This document shows positions 24,812-33,497 of a DNA stretch of 54,955 bases, in pieces (position 1 is the stretch's first letter; the number at the start of each line of letters is the position of its first letter). The stretch is taken from NCBI GenBank assembly GCA_009693435.1, contig SHXF01000015.1, positions 1 through 54,955 on the forward strand. The letters are read 5' to 3'. This DNA is from Betaproteobacteria bacterium (GTDB taxonomy: Bacteria > Pseudomonadota > Gammaproteobacteria > Burkholderiales > SG8-39). The notes under the pieces are model-generated. The model was not told where the DNA came from and ran no database searches. It saw only the letters and a program-made list of their open reading frames with translations. The position numbers and the translations under genes are program-made.

Positions 24812-26395
24812 ATGAAGACGGCGATCGACTTGCTGTGGCAGTCGGCTTCGAGGATGCCTGATCACCCTGCCCTGGTGGATGATGCCACCGGGAAAAGCCT
24901 CACCTACGCCGAGCTGCGGGCGGATATCGAGGCCTGCGCTGCCGGCCTGCACGCGCTCGGCTTGCGTCCGGGTGATCGTTTTGCAACCGTCATGCCCGGC
25001 ACTGTGGACCTCATCGTCACGGTGTTCGCCTTGTCGCGAATCGGCGCCATTCCTGCGTTGATCAATCCGCGGCTCAAACCCGAGGAGATCGGAAAACTGG
25101 TGGCAGAGGCCGGCATGCGCGGCGCCCTCGTCGCCCCGAACAGGGCGGCGATCGACGCAGTGGCGGGCGCACTCCCGGAGGGCGCGATTCTGCTTACCCC
25201 GGGCGAGCCGATGGGTGTGGCGCGCGCTCTGTCGGCCTGTCGCGGCGACCCTGCGAGTCTGGGTCCGCTGCCGCGCCCGGGCGCAGAAGAGTCTGCCTAT
25301 ATTTTTTACACCTCCGGCACCACCGGTCTGCCCAAGGCCGCGCTGATTCCGCACCGCGCCATCGAGGCAAGGATTGTCAATACGGCCTCGATCACCGACA
25401 TCCGTTTCGGTCCGCACAACCGGTTTCTCGGTTTCATGCCGCTGAACCATGCCATCGGATTCTTCGGCGTGCTGATTCCTTGCCTGGCATTCAACGGCAC
25501 TTTCGTTGCCCAGCCGCTGTTTGCGCCTGAGGTTACGCTCGCCGCCATCGAGCGCCACCGCATCACCTATCTGTTCGCGACCCCGACCCACTACCAACTG
25601 ATGCTGGAAGCGCCGTCATTCGCGGCGCGCGATCTGTCCTCGCTCGACATCCTCTGCTACGGCGCCGCGCCGGCTGCATTCGAACTGCTGCAGCGCATGG
25701 CGGATGGATTCAAGAGCCGTCTGTGCCACGTGTACGGGACCACCGAAACGATGTGCTCGCTTTATCAGCCCGCGCCGCTCGATGAGCCGGACAAGCTGGT
25801 CCCGGGCTATTACTCGACCATCAGGGTGGTCCGCAATGGCGGCAGCAGCAGCGATAGGGTCGCGCCGGGAGAAGAAGGCGAATTGCTGATCGACGCGACG
25901 TTCGACATGCTTTTCACCGGCTACCTCGGCCGGCCCGAGGTGACTGCCGAAAAGCTGGTCGACGGCTGGTACCGCACCAGTGACATCGTCCGGCTGAATG
26001 AAGACGGAAGCGTCACGCTCAAGGGTCGCGGCGACGACATCATCCGCTCCGGCGCGGAAAACGTGCATCCGGTGGAGGTGGAATCCGTACTGGCGGCCCA
26101 TCCCGGCGTCGCCGACGTTGCGGTGATCGGCATACCCGATGTGCGCTGGGGAGAACTGGTGGTGGCGTGCGTCGTTGCCCGCGCTCAGGCGCCGGAAATG
26201 CAGGCGCTCGATGCCCATTGCCGAAACAGCGTTCTGGCCGGTTACAAACGACCGCGCGCCTATTTCACCATCGATTCGCTGCCGCGAAATGCCGCCAACA
26301 AAGTGCTGCGGCGCGAGCTCAAAGAGGCGGCCGCGGCGGCGCGCGACCAGGGCGATGTGCGTTTCGTTCCGGTAGCGCAGGGCCCGAAAACCTGA
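24812..26395 (+). CDS. Acyl/aryl-CoA ligase (AMP-forming)
   Basis: A 527-aa member of the ANL superfamily: acid + ATP + CoA gives acyl-CoA. P-loop-like motif YIFYTSGTTGLPKAAL, VYGTTETMCS (A5), GWYRTSDIV (A7), KGRGDDIIRSGAENVHPVEV (A8) and NAANKVLRREL with the catalytic Lys are all visible. It resembles 4-chlorobenzoate/fatty-acid-type ligases, but the acid-binding pocket cannot be read. The ATG at 24812 starts the family's usual N-terminus. It is first in an operon with tetR and four iron-sulfur genes, and shares its promoter block with the TRAP operon, which suggests that it activates the imported acid. Confidence 0.92.
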   Translation: MKTAIDLLWQSASRMPDHPALVDDATGKSLTYAELRADIEACAAGLHALGLRPGDRFATVMPGTVDLIVTVFALSRIGAIPALINPRLKPEEIGKLVAEAGMRGALVAPNRAAIDAVAGALPEGAILLTPGEPMGVARALSACRGDPASLGPLPRPGAEESAYIFYTSGTTGLPKAALIPHRAIEARIVNTASITDIRFGPHNRFLGFMPLNHAIGFFGVLIPCLAFNGTFVAQPLFAPEVTLAAIERHRITYLFATPTHYQLMLEAPSFAARDLSSLDILCYGAAPAAFELLQRMADGFKSRLCHVYGTTETMCSLYQPAPLDEPDKLVPGYYSTIRVVRNGGSSSDRVAPGEEGELLIDATFDMLFTGYLGRPEVTAEKLVDGWYRTSDIVRLNEDGSVTLKGRGDDIIRSGAENVHPVEVESVLAAHPGVADVAVIGIPDVRWGELVVACVVARAQAPEMQALDAHCRNSVLAGYKRPRAYFTIDSLPRNAANKVLRRELKEAAAAARDQGDVRFVPVAQGPKT

Positions 26396-26406
26396 CAGGA
26401 ACGCCA

Positions 26407-27030
26407 ATGAGCCAGAGCGCCGTGCAGACGGCAGCGATATCCGGGCGGGTCGCAGAGTTCAGCACGCGCAAATTCGAGCTGATCGAGGGCGCCGCGGAGG
26501 TATTCGCGCGCGCCGGATACCACGGCTGCTCGATGCGCGACGTGGCCGAGCGCATCGGCATCCGCCAGAGCAGCATCTATCATCATTTTCGTTCCAAAGA
26601 CGAAATTCTCGAGGCAATCTGCAGCTACGGCGGGGAAATGTTCCTGCGCAATATCGAGACGATACGGCGGGGGCAGGGCACGCCGCTGGAGAAGATCGAA
26701 GCGGTCATCCGCGCTCACGTCACGCCGTATGTCCTGCGCCAGCACTACGCCCATTCGTTCGTCTTCATGCGCCGGCATCTCACCGGGAAAGGGAAGGTGG
26801 CTGTGTCGCGCCTGTCGCGCGCTTACGAGCGTGAACTCGAAGAACTGCTGCGCGAGGGCATGAATAGCGGCGTGCTCGATCCGCAGATCGATGCGCGCAT
26901 GGCAACGCTTGCATTGCTCGGTTTGTGCAATTCGGTGTCTTTCTGGGCCGGACGGGAGCCCGGTGTTTCGATCGATCGCGTGGCGCAAAGCTTCAGCCGC
27001 GCGCTGATCGACGGCATGCGCGCGCGCTAG
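26407..27030 (+). CDS. TetR-family transcriptional regulator
   Basis: A 207-aa repressor-type protein. Helix-turn-helix at residues ~35-65: CSMRDVAERIGIRQSSIYHH followed by FRSKDEIL. The C-terminal ligand domain resembles the KstR2/FadR-like group that senses acyl-CoA esters. It sits 11 bp after the CoA ligase, so the ligase product is a good candidate inducer. The duplicated dyads at 21531 and 24576 are likely targets, which would also make the gene autoregulated. Confidence 0.9.
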   Translation: MSQSAVQTAAISGRVAEFSTRKFELIEGAAEVFARAGYHGCSMRDVAERIGIRQSSIYHHFRSKDEILEAICSYGGEMFLRNIETIRRGQGTPLEKIEAVIRAHVTPYVLRQHYAHSFVFMRRHLTGKGKVAVSRLSRAYERELEELLREGMNSGVLDPQIDARMATLALLGLCNSVSFWAGREPGVSIDRVAQSFSRALIDGMRAR

Positions 27031-27144
27031 GCGCTTTGCCGCAGCACAGCTGAACGGATATACGCATTGAAGCATTGGAAAATGGAATCTCGCTGCGCCT
27101 GCGCCTGATAGACCGTATTCAGACCCGCACAAGGAGTTGCCGGA

Positions 27145-28098
27145 GTGAACCTCGAAGATCTGGAAATGATTGCGCGCCACCGCGGCGTGGACCGGCTGGC
27201 GATCGCCTCGATCATGGAGGTGGATAGGCAGTTGCCCGAAAATCGGCGTCTGTCGCAAGTTTCCGCGCAATTCACGCGGGTCGTGGTGCTGGCGCGTCAC
27301 ATGCCCAACGGCGTGATGTGGGCCAGGCATCCGGGGACCAAGCAATATGCCGCGGCGCGCTCGCTGAAAATGCTGGGCGAGGCCGCCGTCCATCTTGCCG
27401 CGGCGATCGAGGCGGCCGGGGCAACAGCCATGCCGCTCGCGCCGGTTGCGATCGATTTCGGCTCGCGCGACGCAGGGGAACTCGCTCCCGCCGGCCAGGG
27501 TCCATTGGCTGCGCGCGTTGCCGCGGTACAGGCGGGTCTCGGAACCTTCGGGCTCAACAACATGGTGCTGACACCGGAATTCGGGCCGCGCGTGCATTTT
27601 GCGGCGCTGCTGACCGACGCGGCGCTGCCCGCCGGAAAGCCCATGGCGACCGAACTTTGCCTGGGGCTGGAAGCTTGCGGCCGCTGCGCCGCGATCTGCC
27701 CCGAGCAGGCGATTCCGCTGCGCGCAGAGCAGGGAGCGTCGCTCGCCTCGACCCGCGGCCTGGACGCCGCCGCCTGCTGCCGCAGCGCGCAGCCCTTCGG
27801 CGCCGACGCGTTCGTGCGCTACCTGTCGACGGTATTCGCCTCGCCCGATCGGGAGACCGTGAATAAACTCATCCGGCACCGCACCACCGGCGAACTGTGG
27901 CAGGAGGCGGCCTTTCTCAAGGAAGGCGCCTATACCTCCTGCATGCGTTGCGAGGACGTGTGCCCGGTCGGCGCCGATTACGCGGTGATATCGCGTTCGC
28001 CGCATCGGCAGGCGGACCTGCCCGATGGCGTGCGTCGTCACATCGAGGCGGGCATTGTCAGGATCGAAGCGGCGCCTGCGAAAGCGCACACCCCATGA
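27145..28098 (+). CDS. Double [4Fe-4S] protein of the QueG/reductive-dehalogenase superfamily (1 of 4)
   Basis: A 317-aa cytosolic protein without signal peptide. GTG 27145 follows AAGGAG. The segment AGLGTFGLNNMVLTPEFGPR, then VHFAALLTD, matches the cobalamin-proximal block of epoxyqueuosine reductase QueG and RdhA enzymes (GLGxxGKNxxLLxPxxGSxVxxxxLLTD). Cluster ligands: C172-x5-C178-x2-C181-x3-C185-P, then C211 or C212 with C266-x2-C269-x3-C273-P. It is about 60 residues shorter than QueG and lacks the flavin/NAD reductase part of respiratory-independent RdhA, so electrons must come from a partner. Substrate unknown; a corrinoid cofactor is inferred from family only. First of four consecutive paralogues. 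Confidence 0.8.
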   Translation: MNLEDLEMIARHRGVDRLAIASIMEVDRQLPENRRLSQVSAQFTRVVVLARHMPNGVMWARHPGTKQYAAARSLKMLGEAAVHLAAAIEAAGATAMPLAPVAIDFGSRDAGELAPAGQGPLAARVAAVQAGLGTFGLNNMVLTPEFGPRVHFAALLTDAALPAGKPMATELCLGLEACGRCAAICPEQAIPLRAEQGASLASTRGLDAAACCRSAQPFGADAFVRYLSTVFASPDRETVNKLIRHRTTGELWQEAAFLKEGAYTSCMRCEDVCPVGADYAVISRSPHRQADLPDGVRRHIEAGIVRIEAAPAKAHTP

Positions 28099-28162
28099 GC
28101 CGCAGGGTCAACGCCTGGTCTGGGCACGGGGATTGGCATCGACACGCGATCCCGACACCGCC

Positions 28163-28218
28163 CCGACGCAATCCTCCCGACGCAATCCTCACGACGCAAT
28201 CCTCTCGACGTAATTCGG
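28163..28218. repeat. 14-bp tandem repeat, about four copies
   Basis: CCGACGCAATCCTC at 28163 and 28177, ACGACGCAATCCTC at 28191 and a diverged unit at 28205, between paralogues 1 and 2. Confidence 0.9.
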
Positions 28219-28263
28219 CCGGCACCATCCCCGACACCATCACTTTTGCGGGAGTAATCGAAC

Positions 28264-29301
28264 ATGTCTGATGTGAAATCGGCGCAGTTGAAATCGGACC
28301 CCAAGGCGGACCCCAAGTCGAGCCTCAAGGCGGACCTCAAGGCGTTCGCGACCGAGCGAGGCGCCGATGGCGTGGGCATCGTTTCGGCGGCGGCCTTCGA
28401 GGCCAAGGTGCCCAATCTGCAGAAGCCCTCGAGCACCGGACTGGGCTACCGCAGCATCGTCGCCTTCTACCGGCACATGATGACCGGTGCCTTCCTCACC
28501 CGGCATGTGCCGCTGCAGTCGCACAACGGCCATCTGACCATGGACGACATCGAACGCCTGCAGATGGAGTTGATCGACTGGCTGGAGCGCCGCGGCCATC
28601 TCGGCGTCGCACCGCCGCCGGAAGGGGCGTTCCTCGACCTCGATCCGCGCAAGCCGATGGGAACGCTGGATCTGAAATGGGTCTGCGAGGAGGCCGGTAT
28701 CGGCACCGTCGGGCTGAACCTGAATTTCCTGTCGCCGAACTACGCTTCGCGCGTGTACCTCGGCTGCATTATGACCGACGCCGAAATGGAGCCGGATCCG
28801 CCGATGGAGCGCGATCTGTGCCCCGGTGTCGCCTGCGGCCGCTGCGGGGTGGTCTGCCCGCCCGACGCCATACCGCGCGACGTCGCGCTGGGGGCGGGCC
28901 TGCGCGATTACCGCGCGCTCAACAAGCGCCAGTGCTCGCTCGGGGCCGAGCGCATCGGCATCCGTTCCATACACCTGAATCTGGAAAGCGTGCTCAACTC
29001 CGACCAGCCGTTCGATGCCGATGCCGTGCTGGAGAGCCCGTACATGCGCGACTGGTGGCAGTCGGTCAACTCCAAGGTCGGCGCGTTCGCGGCCTGCTAC
29101 GAGTGCATGTACGTGTGCCCGGTGGGCGATGACTACAAGCCCATGTACAAGGCCCCCGAGCGGGTCGGGGACCTGCCTCGACCGGGCGTGAAGCACCAAA
29201 AGCAGGACGGGCGCCACAAGATAAACTGGCTCGGGCCGCCGCAAGAGCGCGTGAAGATTTTCAACCGCGACAGCGAACTCGGCAAGGCGCTGCAGAAATG
29301 A
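28264..29301 (+). CDS. Double [4Fe-4S] protein of the QueG/RdhA superfamily (2 of 4)
   Basis: A 345-aa paralogue. Residues 1-27 are a Lys/Asp-rich tail built from 12-bp repeats. The family block is AGIGTVGLNLNFLSPNYASR (VYLGCIMTD follows). Cluster ligands: C186-x4-C191-x2-C194-x3-C198-P, C224, C278-x2-C281-x3-C285-P. The region between clusters (residues 224-278) and the long N-terminal half differ from paralogues 1 and 3, so it is the most distant of the cytosolic set except number 4. GLGYRSIVAFYRHMMTGAFL replaces the usual YARGRDYH-type segment. It ends in ATGA overlap with paralogue 3, implying coupled translation and perhaps a multi-subunit assembly. Confidence 0.8.
   Translation: MSDVKSAQLKSDPKADPKSSLKADLKAFATERGADGVGIVSAAAFEAKVPNLQKPSSTGLGYRSIVAFYRHMMTGAFLTRHVPLQSHNGHLTMDDIERLQMELIDWLERRGHLGVAPPPEGAFLDLDPRKPMGTLDLKWVCEEAGIGTVGLNLNFLSPNYASRVYLGCIMTDAEMEPDPPMERDLCPGVACGRCGVVCPPDAIPRDVALGAGLRDYRALNKRQCSLGAERIGIRSIHLNLESVLNSDQPFDADAVLESPYMRDWWQSVNSKVGAFAACYECMYVCPVGDDYKPMYKAPERVGDLPRPGVKHQKQDGRHKINWLGPPQERVKIFNRDSELGKALQK
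28285..28344. repeat. 12-bp tandem repeat inside a gene, about five units
   Basis: Units such as GACCCCAAGGCG and GACCTCAAGGCG at 28297, 28309, 28321 and 28333 (diverged at 28285) code DPKA/DLKA-like repeats at the N-terminus of paralogue 2. Confidence 0.85.
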
Positions 29302-30287
29302 GCGGGCCGCCACTGACCAGGGAGGGCATTGTGGCGCGCGCCCGCGAGTGCGGGTTCGACCTGGCGGGTTTTGCCAGCACTGAACGGCTGGATGCGAGAC
29401 TGCCGGTGGATGACCGGCCGGGGACCATCTCCACGACCTTGAAGACGCTGGTGGTGCTGGGAAAGCATATCGCGAACGGCGTGAGCGGTGCGCTCGACCG
29501 GCGCCAGAAGCAGTTCTCGTGCGGCCAGCTCGCCCAGGTCATCGAGACTGCCGGCCGGGATCTCGGCTATTGGCTGGAGCGTCATGGCGCGATGGTTGCG
29601 ACCCTGCCCGCGCTGTTCGTGGATTTCACGCGCGAGATGAGCGCGGCCGGCAACACGCCGGCCGGCCAGGGATCGCGCCTGCTGCGCGCCGCGGCTGTCG
29701 AGTCGGGCCTGGGTACCTGGGGGCTGAACGACGCCGTGCTCACGCCGCAGTACGGGCCGCGGGTGTATTTCGGCGGACTGTTGACCAATCTCGCGCTCGG
29801 GCACGACGTACCGCTGGCGAAGGAGCTGTGCCTGGGGCTGGAGGCGTGCGGGCGTTGCGCGGCGATCTGCCCGGAAAAAGCGATTCCGCTTCGCGCCACC
29901 GCCGGTGCGGATCTTGCCGCGCTGCGCGGGCTCGATCAGGCAGCCTGCCTGAAGAGCGCCCACCCCTTTGGACCCGATGCGTTCGTCAATCATTTCAAGG
30001 CGACCTTCGCCGCACGCGGCAAGGCGCAGCAGCAACTCATCGACAGCGCCGCGAGCCGCGAGCAGTGGCAGGGCCTCGCCTTGCTGCGCCAGGGCGCGTT
30101 CACCGGCTGCATGGAATGCCTGCAGGTCTGCCCGGTGGGCGAGGACGCCGCTGCGGTGCAGGCATCGGTGCACCGCCGCGATGACTTTCCCGACGGCGTT
30201 ACGTTTCATCGAGAGAACGGATTCATCGCCGTGAAGCCGGTCGGACCACAGTGGCGGCGCCACACCAACGCGAGCGAGGCAACATGA
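29298..30287 (+). CDS. Double [4Fe-4S] protein of the QueG/RdhA superfamily (3 of 4)
   Basis: A 329-aa paralogue closest to number 1: SGLGTWGLNDAVLTPQYGPR, VYFGGLLTN and the shared ELCLGLEACGRCAAICPEKA region. Cluster ligands: C178-x5-C184-x2-C187-x3-C191-P, C217, C271-x2-C274-x3-C278-P. C75 is extra. Start and stop overlap the neighbours by 4 bp at both ends (ATGA), so numbers 2, 3 and 4 form one translational unit. Confidence 0.8.
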   Translation: MSGPPLTREGIVARARECGFDLAGFASTERLDARLPVDDRPGTISTTLKTLVVLGKHIANGVSGALDRRQKQFSCGQLAQVIETAGRDLGYWLERHGAMVATLPALFVDFTREMSAAGNTPAGQGSRLLRAAAVESGLGTWGLNDAVLTPQYGPRVYFGGLLTNLALGHDVPLAKELCLGLEACGRCAAICPEKAIPLRATAGADLAALRGLDQAACLKSAHPFGPDAFVNHFKATFAARGKAQQQLIDSAASREQWQGLALLRQGAFTGCMECLQVCPVGEDAAAVQASVHRRDDFPDGVTFHRENGFIAVKPVGPQWRRHTNASEAT

Positions 30288-31216
30288 AGCCAGCAGACCC
30301 CAACTTCCCCGCGGTCGACCCGGTCGCGGCGAAGCAGACCATCGTCGAGTATTGCAAGAAGAAGGGCGCGCTCGCCGTCGGTGTCGCCGATCTTGCCGCC
30401 ATCGAACGCATCGCGCCGCCAGGCCATCGCCCGAGTGACCTGATGCCGCGCGTGAAGTCGGTGATCTCGGTCGGTGTCGGCGGTCAGACTGCCGGCGTCT
30501 GGAGCCTGCCGGCCAAGGCGATGGCGTATTTCGGCTCGACCGAAACGCGCGCCTACGGCGTCGCCTACGGCGCGGCGTTCTTCATCGAGAGCCGGTTCGG
30601 CGCACCGACCATCTACTGCCCGCCCGACATGGACCCGGACGGCGGTCCGCGCGTGCCCCTGCAAAGCCTGAAGCTGCACGCCGAGCTCGCCGGCATCGGC
30701 GCGCGTTCGCTGGCAGGCGATATCCTCCTGCATCCGGAATTCGGCTACATGTATTTCGCCTCGGTGTTCACCGAACTGGAATTGCCGCCGGACCAGCCGA
30801 TGGCGGAGAACCCGTGTCCAGCGCCCTCATGCGTCGACATGTACCGCAAGATCGGCCAGACCCCGTGCATGAAATTCTGCCCCGTGCAATGCCTGTCGGG
30901 CGAGATCGATGCCGCCGGCAAGCAGTCGGTGATGCACTACGACATGGCCAAGTGCGCCGAAATGTCGCAGCAGTACGAGAGCGTGCCGGCGATGATCATG
31001 GAGGCGATCGCCGCGGAAACGCCGGCGGCGCGCGAGGACGCGCTGTTCGACCCGGACAATAAGATGCTCTGGTACAAGGTGTCGGCCGGCTCCGGCGGCT
31101 GGTTCGCGCAGTGCTTCGAATGCATGCGCGCCTGTCCCATTGCGACGCGCGCGCCGGCGGCCGACCCGATCCGGCGCACGCATCTGCTGCGCCAGGTCAA
31201 GGCCGGGCAGGGGTAG
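30284..31216 (+). CDS. Double [4Fe-4S] protein of the QueG/RdhA superfamily (4 of 4), divergent
   Basis: A 310-aa paralogue with a changed first cluster: C178-x4-C183-x11-C195-x3-C199-P and C203, then C224 and C277-x2-C280-x3-C284-P. The superfamily block has decayed to AGDILLHPEFGYMYFASVFT. VGVGGQTAGVWSLPAKAMAY and STETRAYGVAYGAAFFIESR take the place of the normal substrate-side residues. The ATG at 30284 overlaps the previous stop. It may be a partner electron-transfer or non-catalytic subunit rather than an enzyme; that is inference. Confidence 0.75.
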   Translation: MKPADPNFPAVDPVAAKQTIVEYCKKKGALAVGVADLAAIERIAPPGHRPSDLMPRVKSVISVGVGGQTAGVWSLPAKAMAYFGSTETRAYGVAYGAAFFIESRFGAPTIYCPPDMDPDGGPRVPLQSLKLHAELAGIGARSLAGDILLHPEFGYMYFASVFTELELPPDQPMAENPCPAPSCVDMYRKIGQTPCMKFCPVQCLSGEIDAAGKQSVMHYDMAKCAEMSQQYESVPAMIMEAIAAETPAAREDALFDPDNKMLWYKVSAGSGGWFAQCFECMRACPIATRAPAADPIRRTHLLRQVKAGQG

Positions 31217-31221
31217 ACGGA

Positions 31222-33195
31222 ATGGCCCGCGGACTCACGCGCGCCCAGATCGGCGTCACCGAGGCGATGCTGCGAACCTTCGGCGAAGTGGTCTTCAACC
31301 TCAGCCACAACCATCAAACCCGCCACGGCGATCCGGTCCGGCTGCGCGACTGGGCCGAGGTCGAGCGCCAGCGCGAGGATATGGGTCTCGCCGACGCCCA
31401 GATCGCCGCCAAACTCGGCCTCACGCGCCATCAGGTGCTGTTCATTCGCACCCTGGAGGAACGGCGGCGCTTTCGCACCGGGCACTATCAGAGGCTGCTC
31501 GAACTCGGCGGCGGCAAGCGTTTTCGCGCCGAGAAGTTCACCCCGCACCTCGACCGCTTCCGCTACAGCGAGGCCGCGCTCACCCTGCGCGCGGCGCTGG
31601 CGTTCGAACCGCAGCTGGTGCGCACCTATGTAGAGCGCGGCTGGTGGCGCGACGACACGCTCACCGGCTGGCTGGCCCGGCATGCCGGCGAGCGGCCGGA
31701 CGCGCCGGCGCTGGTGCAGGGGAACGACGTGATCAGCTGGCGCGCGTTGCAGGCGCGCTCAGAACGCCTGGCCGGTGCGCTGGCCGCTGCAGGTGTGACG
31801 AAAGGCGATGTGGTCGCGGTGCAATTGCCCAATGTCGCGGAGTTCGTCATTGCCTACCTCGCCATCTGCCGCCTCGGCGCCGTGCTGTCGACCATTTACA
31901 TGCCGTACCGGGAGACCGAGATCAAATCGCTGCTGGCGCACAATCGCGCGGTCGCGGTCATTTTCATGGCCACGGCGAAGGACTGGGATCCTGTTGCCAC
32001 GTATGGCGGCCTGCGGCCCGCCTTGCCCGACCTCAAGGCCGTCATTGCGCTGGGGCCGCGCGCGCCCGGCGCGCTTTCGCTGGCGGAGATGATCGATACC
32101 GGCACGCCGCTCGATGCGAGTGCGGCAGAACCACCGGTTGCGGCCGACCCGCTCCTGCTGCTGTACACCTCAGGGACCACGGCCGCGCCCAAGGCAGTGC
32201 TGCACAACTATCACACCATGCTCTCCAACGCACGCCTGAGCGCGCCGGAACATGCGCTGAGCGCCGCGGACCGCATCATGTCGGCTGCGCCGTTTTCGCA
32301 CTTGTTCGGCCTGTACAGCCTGCACGCGGCCTTCGCCGCGGGCGCCACTTCCGTGCTGCTGCCGGTGTTCACGCCGCCCGACATGGCGGCGGTGATCGCG
32401 CGCGACGCGCCCACCGCGCTCTGGACCGGGCCGGCGCATATCGCCGCGTGCCGCGCGCTGGGGCTGTTCGACAAGATCGACATGAATTCCCTCAAGCTGG
32501 CAATCATGGCCGGCAGCTCCTGCGCGCCGGAGTTGGTGCGCTGGTTCGCTGCCCGGCTGCCGGGCTGCGCCGTCACCCAGCTATGGGGCATGACCGAGAC
32601 GCAGGCCGCGCTGTACACGCGGCCCGGGGACGCGCCGGAAGTTGCCGCACTGAGCACCGGGCGCGTCAGCCCCGGGACCGAGGCGCGTGTATGCGGCCCC
32701 GAAGGCGCAGCGGTCGCGCCCGGCGAAGAAGGCGAACTGCAAGTGCGCGGCTGCCTGCTTTTCCCCGGCTATTTCAACAACGACGCCGCGAATCGGGATG
32801 CCTTCACCGCCGACCACTGGCTGCGCAGCGGCGATCTGGCGACCATGGATGCCCATGGCAACGTGTCCATCACCGGCCGCATCAAGGATGTCATCAATCG
32901 CGGCGGAGTGAAGTTCAACCCGCAGGACATCGAGGATTTGCTCGATTCACACCCGAAAATCCTGCAGTCGGCGATCGTGCCTATGCCCGATCCGGTGCTG
33001 GGCGAGCGCGCCTGTTGTTTCGTGACCTTGCGCCCGGGCACAACGTCACTGTCGCTGGACGAAGTGGCGAATTTCCTGTTACAGCGCAACATAGCCAAGA
33101 CCAAGCTGCCCGAGCGTCTGGTGATCGAGCCGGAAATGCCGATGACGCCGACTCGCAAGATCATCAAGGGACGGCTGAAAATTCCATCGCAGTGA
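31222..33195 (+). CDS. AMP-dependent acyl-CoA ligase with N-terminal HTH-like extension
   Basis: A 657-aa protein. Residues ~160-650 form an ANL ligase: LLLYTSGTTAAPKAVLHNY, QLWGMTETQAALYTRPG, HWLRSGDLATMD, ITGRIKDVINRGGVKFNPQD and PTRKIIKGRLK with the catalytic Lys. The first ~140 residues are extra. Within them residues ~56-82 (LADAQIAAKLGLTRHQVLF then IRTLEERR) read like a helix-turn-helix. The ATG at 31222 is 5 bp after the stop of the fourth iron-sulfur gene. A regulator-ligase fusion or a protein-interaction domain are both possible. The substrate acid is probably a later intermediate or a second acid of the pathway. Confidence 0.85.
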   Translation: MARGLTRAQIGVTEAMLRTFGEVVFNLSHNHQTRHGDPVRLRDWAEVERQREDMGLADAQIAAKLGLTRHQVLFIRTLEERRRFRTGHYQRLLELGGGKRFRAEKFTPHLDRFRYSEAALTLRAALAFEPQLVRTYVERGWWRDDTLTGWLARHAGERPDAPALVQGNDVISWRALQARSERLAGALAAAGVTKGDVVAVQLPNVAEFVIAYLAICRLGAVLSTIYMPYRETEIKSLLAHNRAVAVIFMATAKDWDPVATYGGLRPALPDLKAVIALGPRAPGALSLAEMIDTGTPLDASAAEPPVAADPLLLLYTSGTTAAPKAVLHNYHTMLSNARLSAPEHALSAADRIMSAAPFSHLFGLYSLHAAFAAGATSVLLPVFTPPDMAAVIARDAPTALWTGPAHIAACRALGLFDKIDMNSLKLAIMAGSSCAPELVRWFAARLPGCAVTQLWGMTETQAALYTRPGDAPEVAALSTGRVSPGTEARVCGPEGAAVAPGEEGELQVRGCLLFPGYFNNDAANRDAFTADHWLRSGDLATMDAHGNVSITGRIKDVINRGGVKFNPQDIEDLLDSHPKILQSAIVPMPDPVLGERACCFVTLRPGTTSLSLDEVANFLLQRNIAKTKLPERLVIEPEMPMTPTRKIIKGRLKIPSQ

Positions 33196-33235
33196 ATTGC
33201 CGGCCACGTTGCCGGTCGCGCGATGCCGCGGCTGA

Positions 33236-33269
33236 CTGCAACACCGGCCGGCCGCACGGCCTGTTGCAG
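33236..33269. terminator. Candidate hairpin after the second ligase
   Basis: CTGCAACA (33236-33243) and TGTTGCAG (33262-33269) are inverted around a GGCC-rich middle that pairs internally. There is no T-tract, so termination is uncertain. The 302-bp space 33196-33497 shows no other feature. Confidence 0.35.
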
Positions 33270-33497
33270 CAGACTTGCAATTGACCGGAGTGCGGCAGCC
33301 GGGGATACATCGGCCTCCCGCGGATTGACTGTTCCTGCTCCGATTCGCGAAGAAAGGGTGGCGATGTGCCGGCGATCCTGTTCGACCCGATTCAGCGGCA
33401 TCGCAGTTATCGCGCAGCATCTGAGTTCGCACGGAATCCGGACGGCACGTCCGCACAGTCCGATCAATCCCAAACCACTCTTTCAGGAGTCACGACC

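Noticed and set aside
27145..31216. Respiratory reductive dehalogenases
   Set aside because: There is no Tat leader, no RdhB anchor and the proteins are too short, so only superfamily membership is claimed.
31140..33284. A 714-residue open frame over the second CoA ligase
   Set aside because: Same strand, different register, composition of a shadow frame; the ligase frame holds all ANL motifs.
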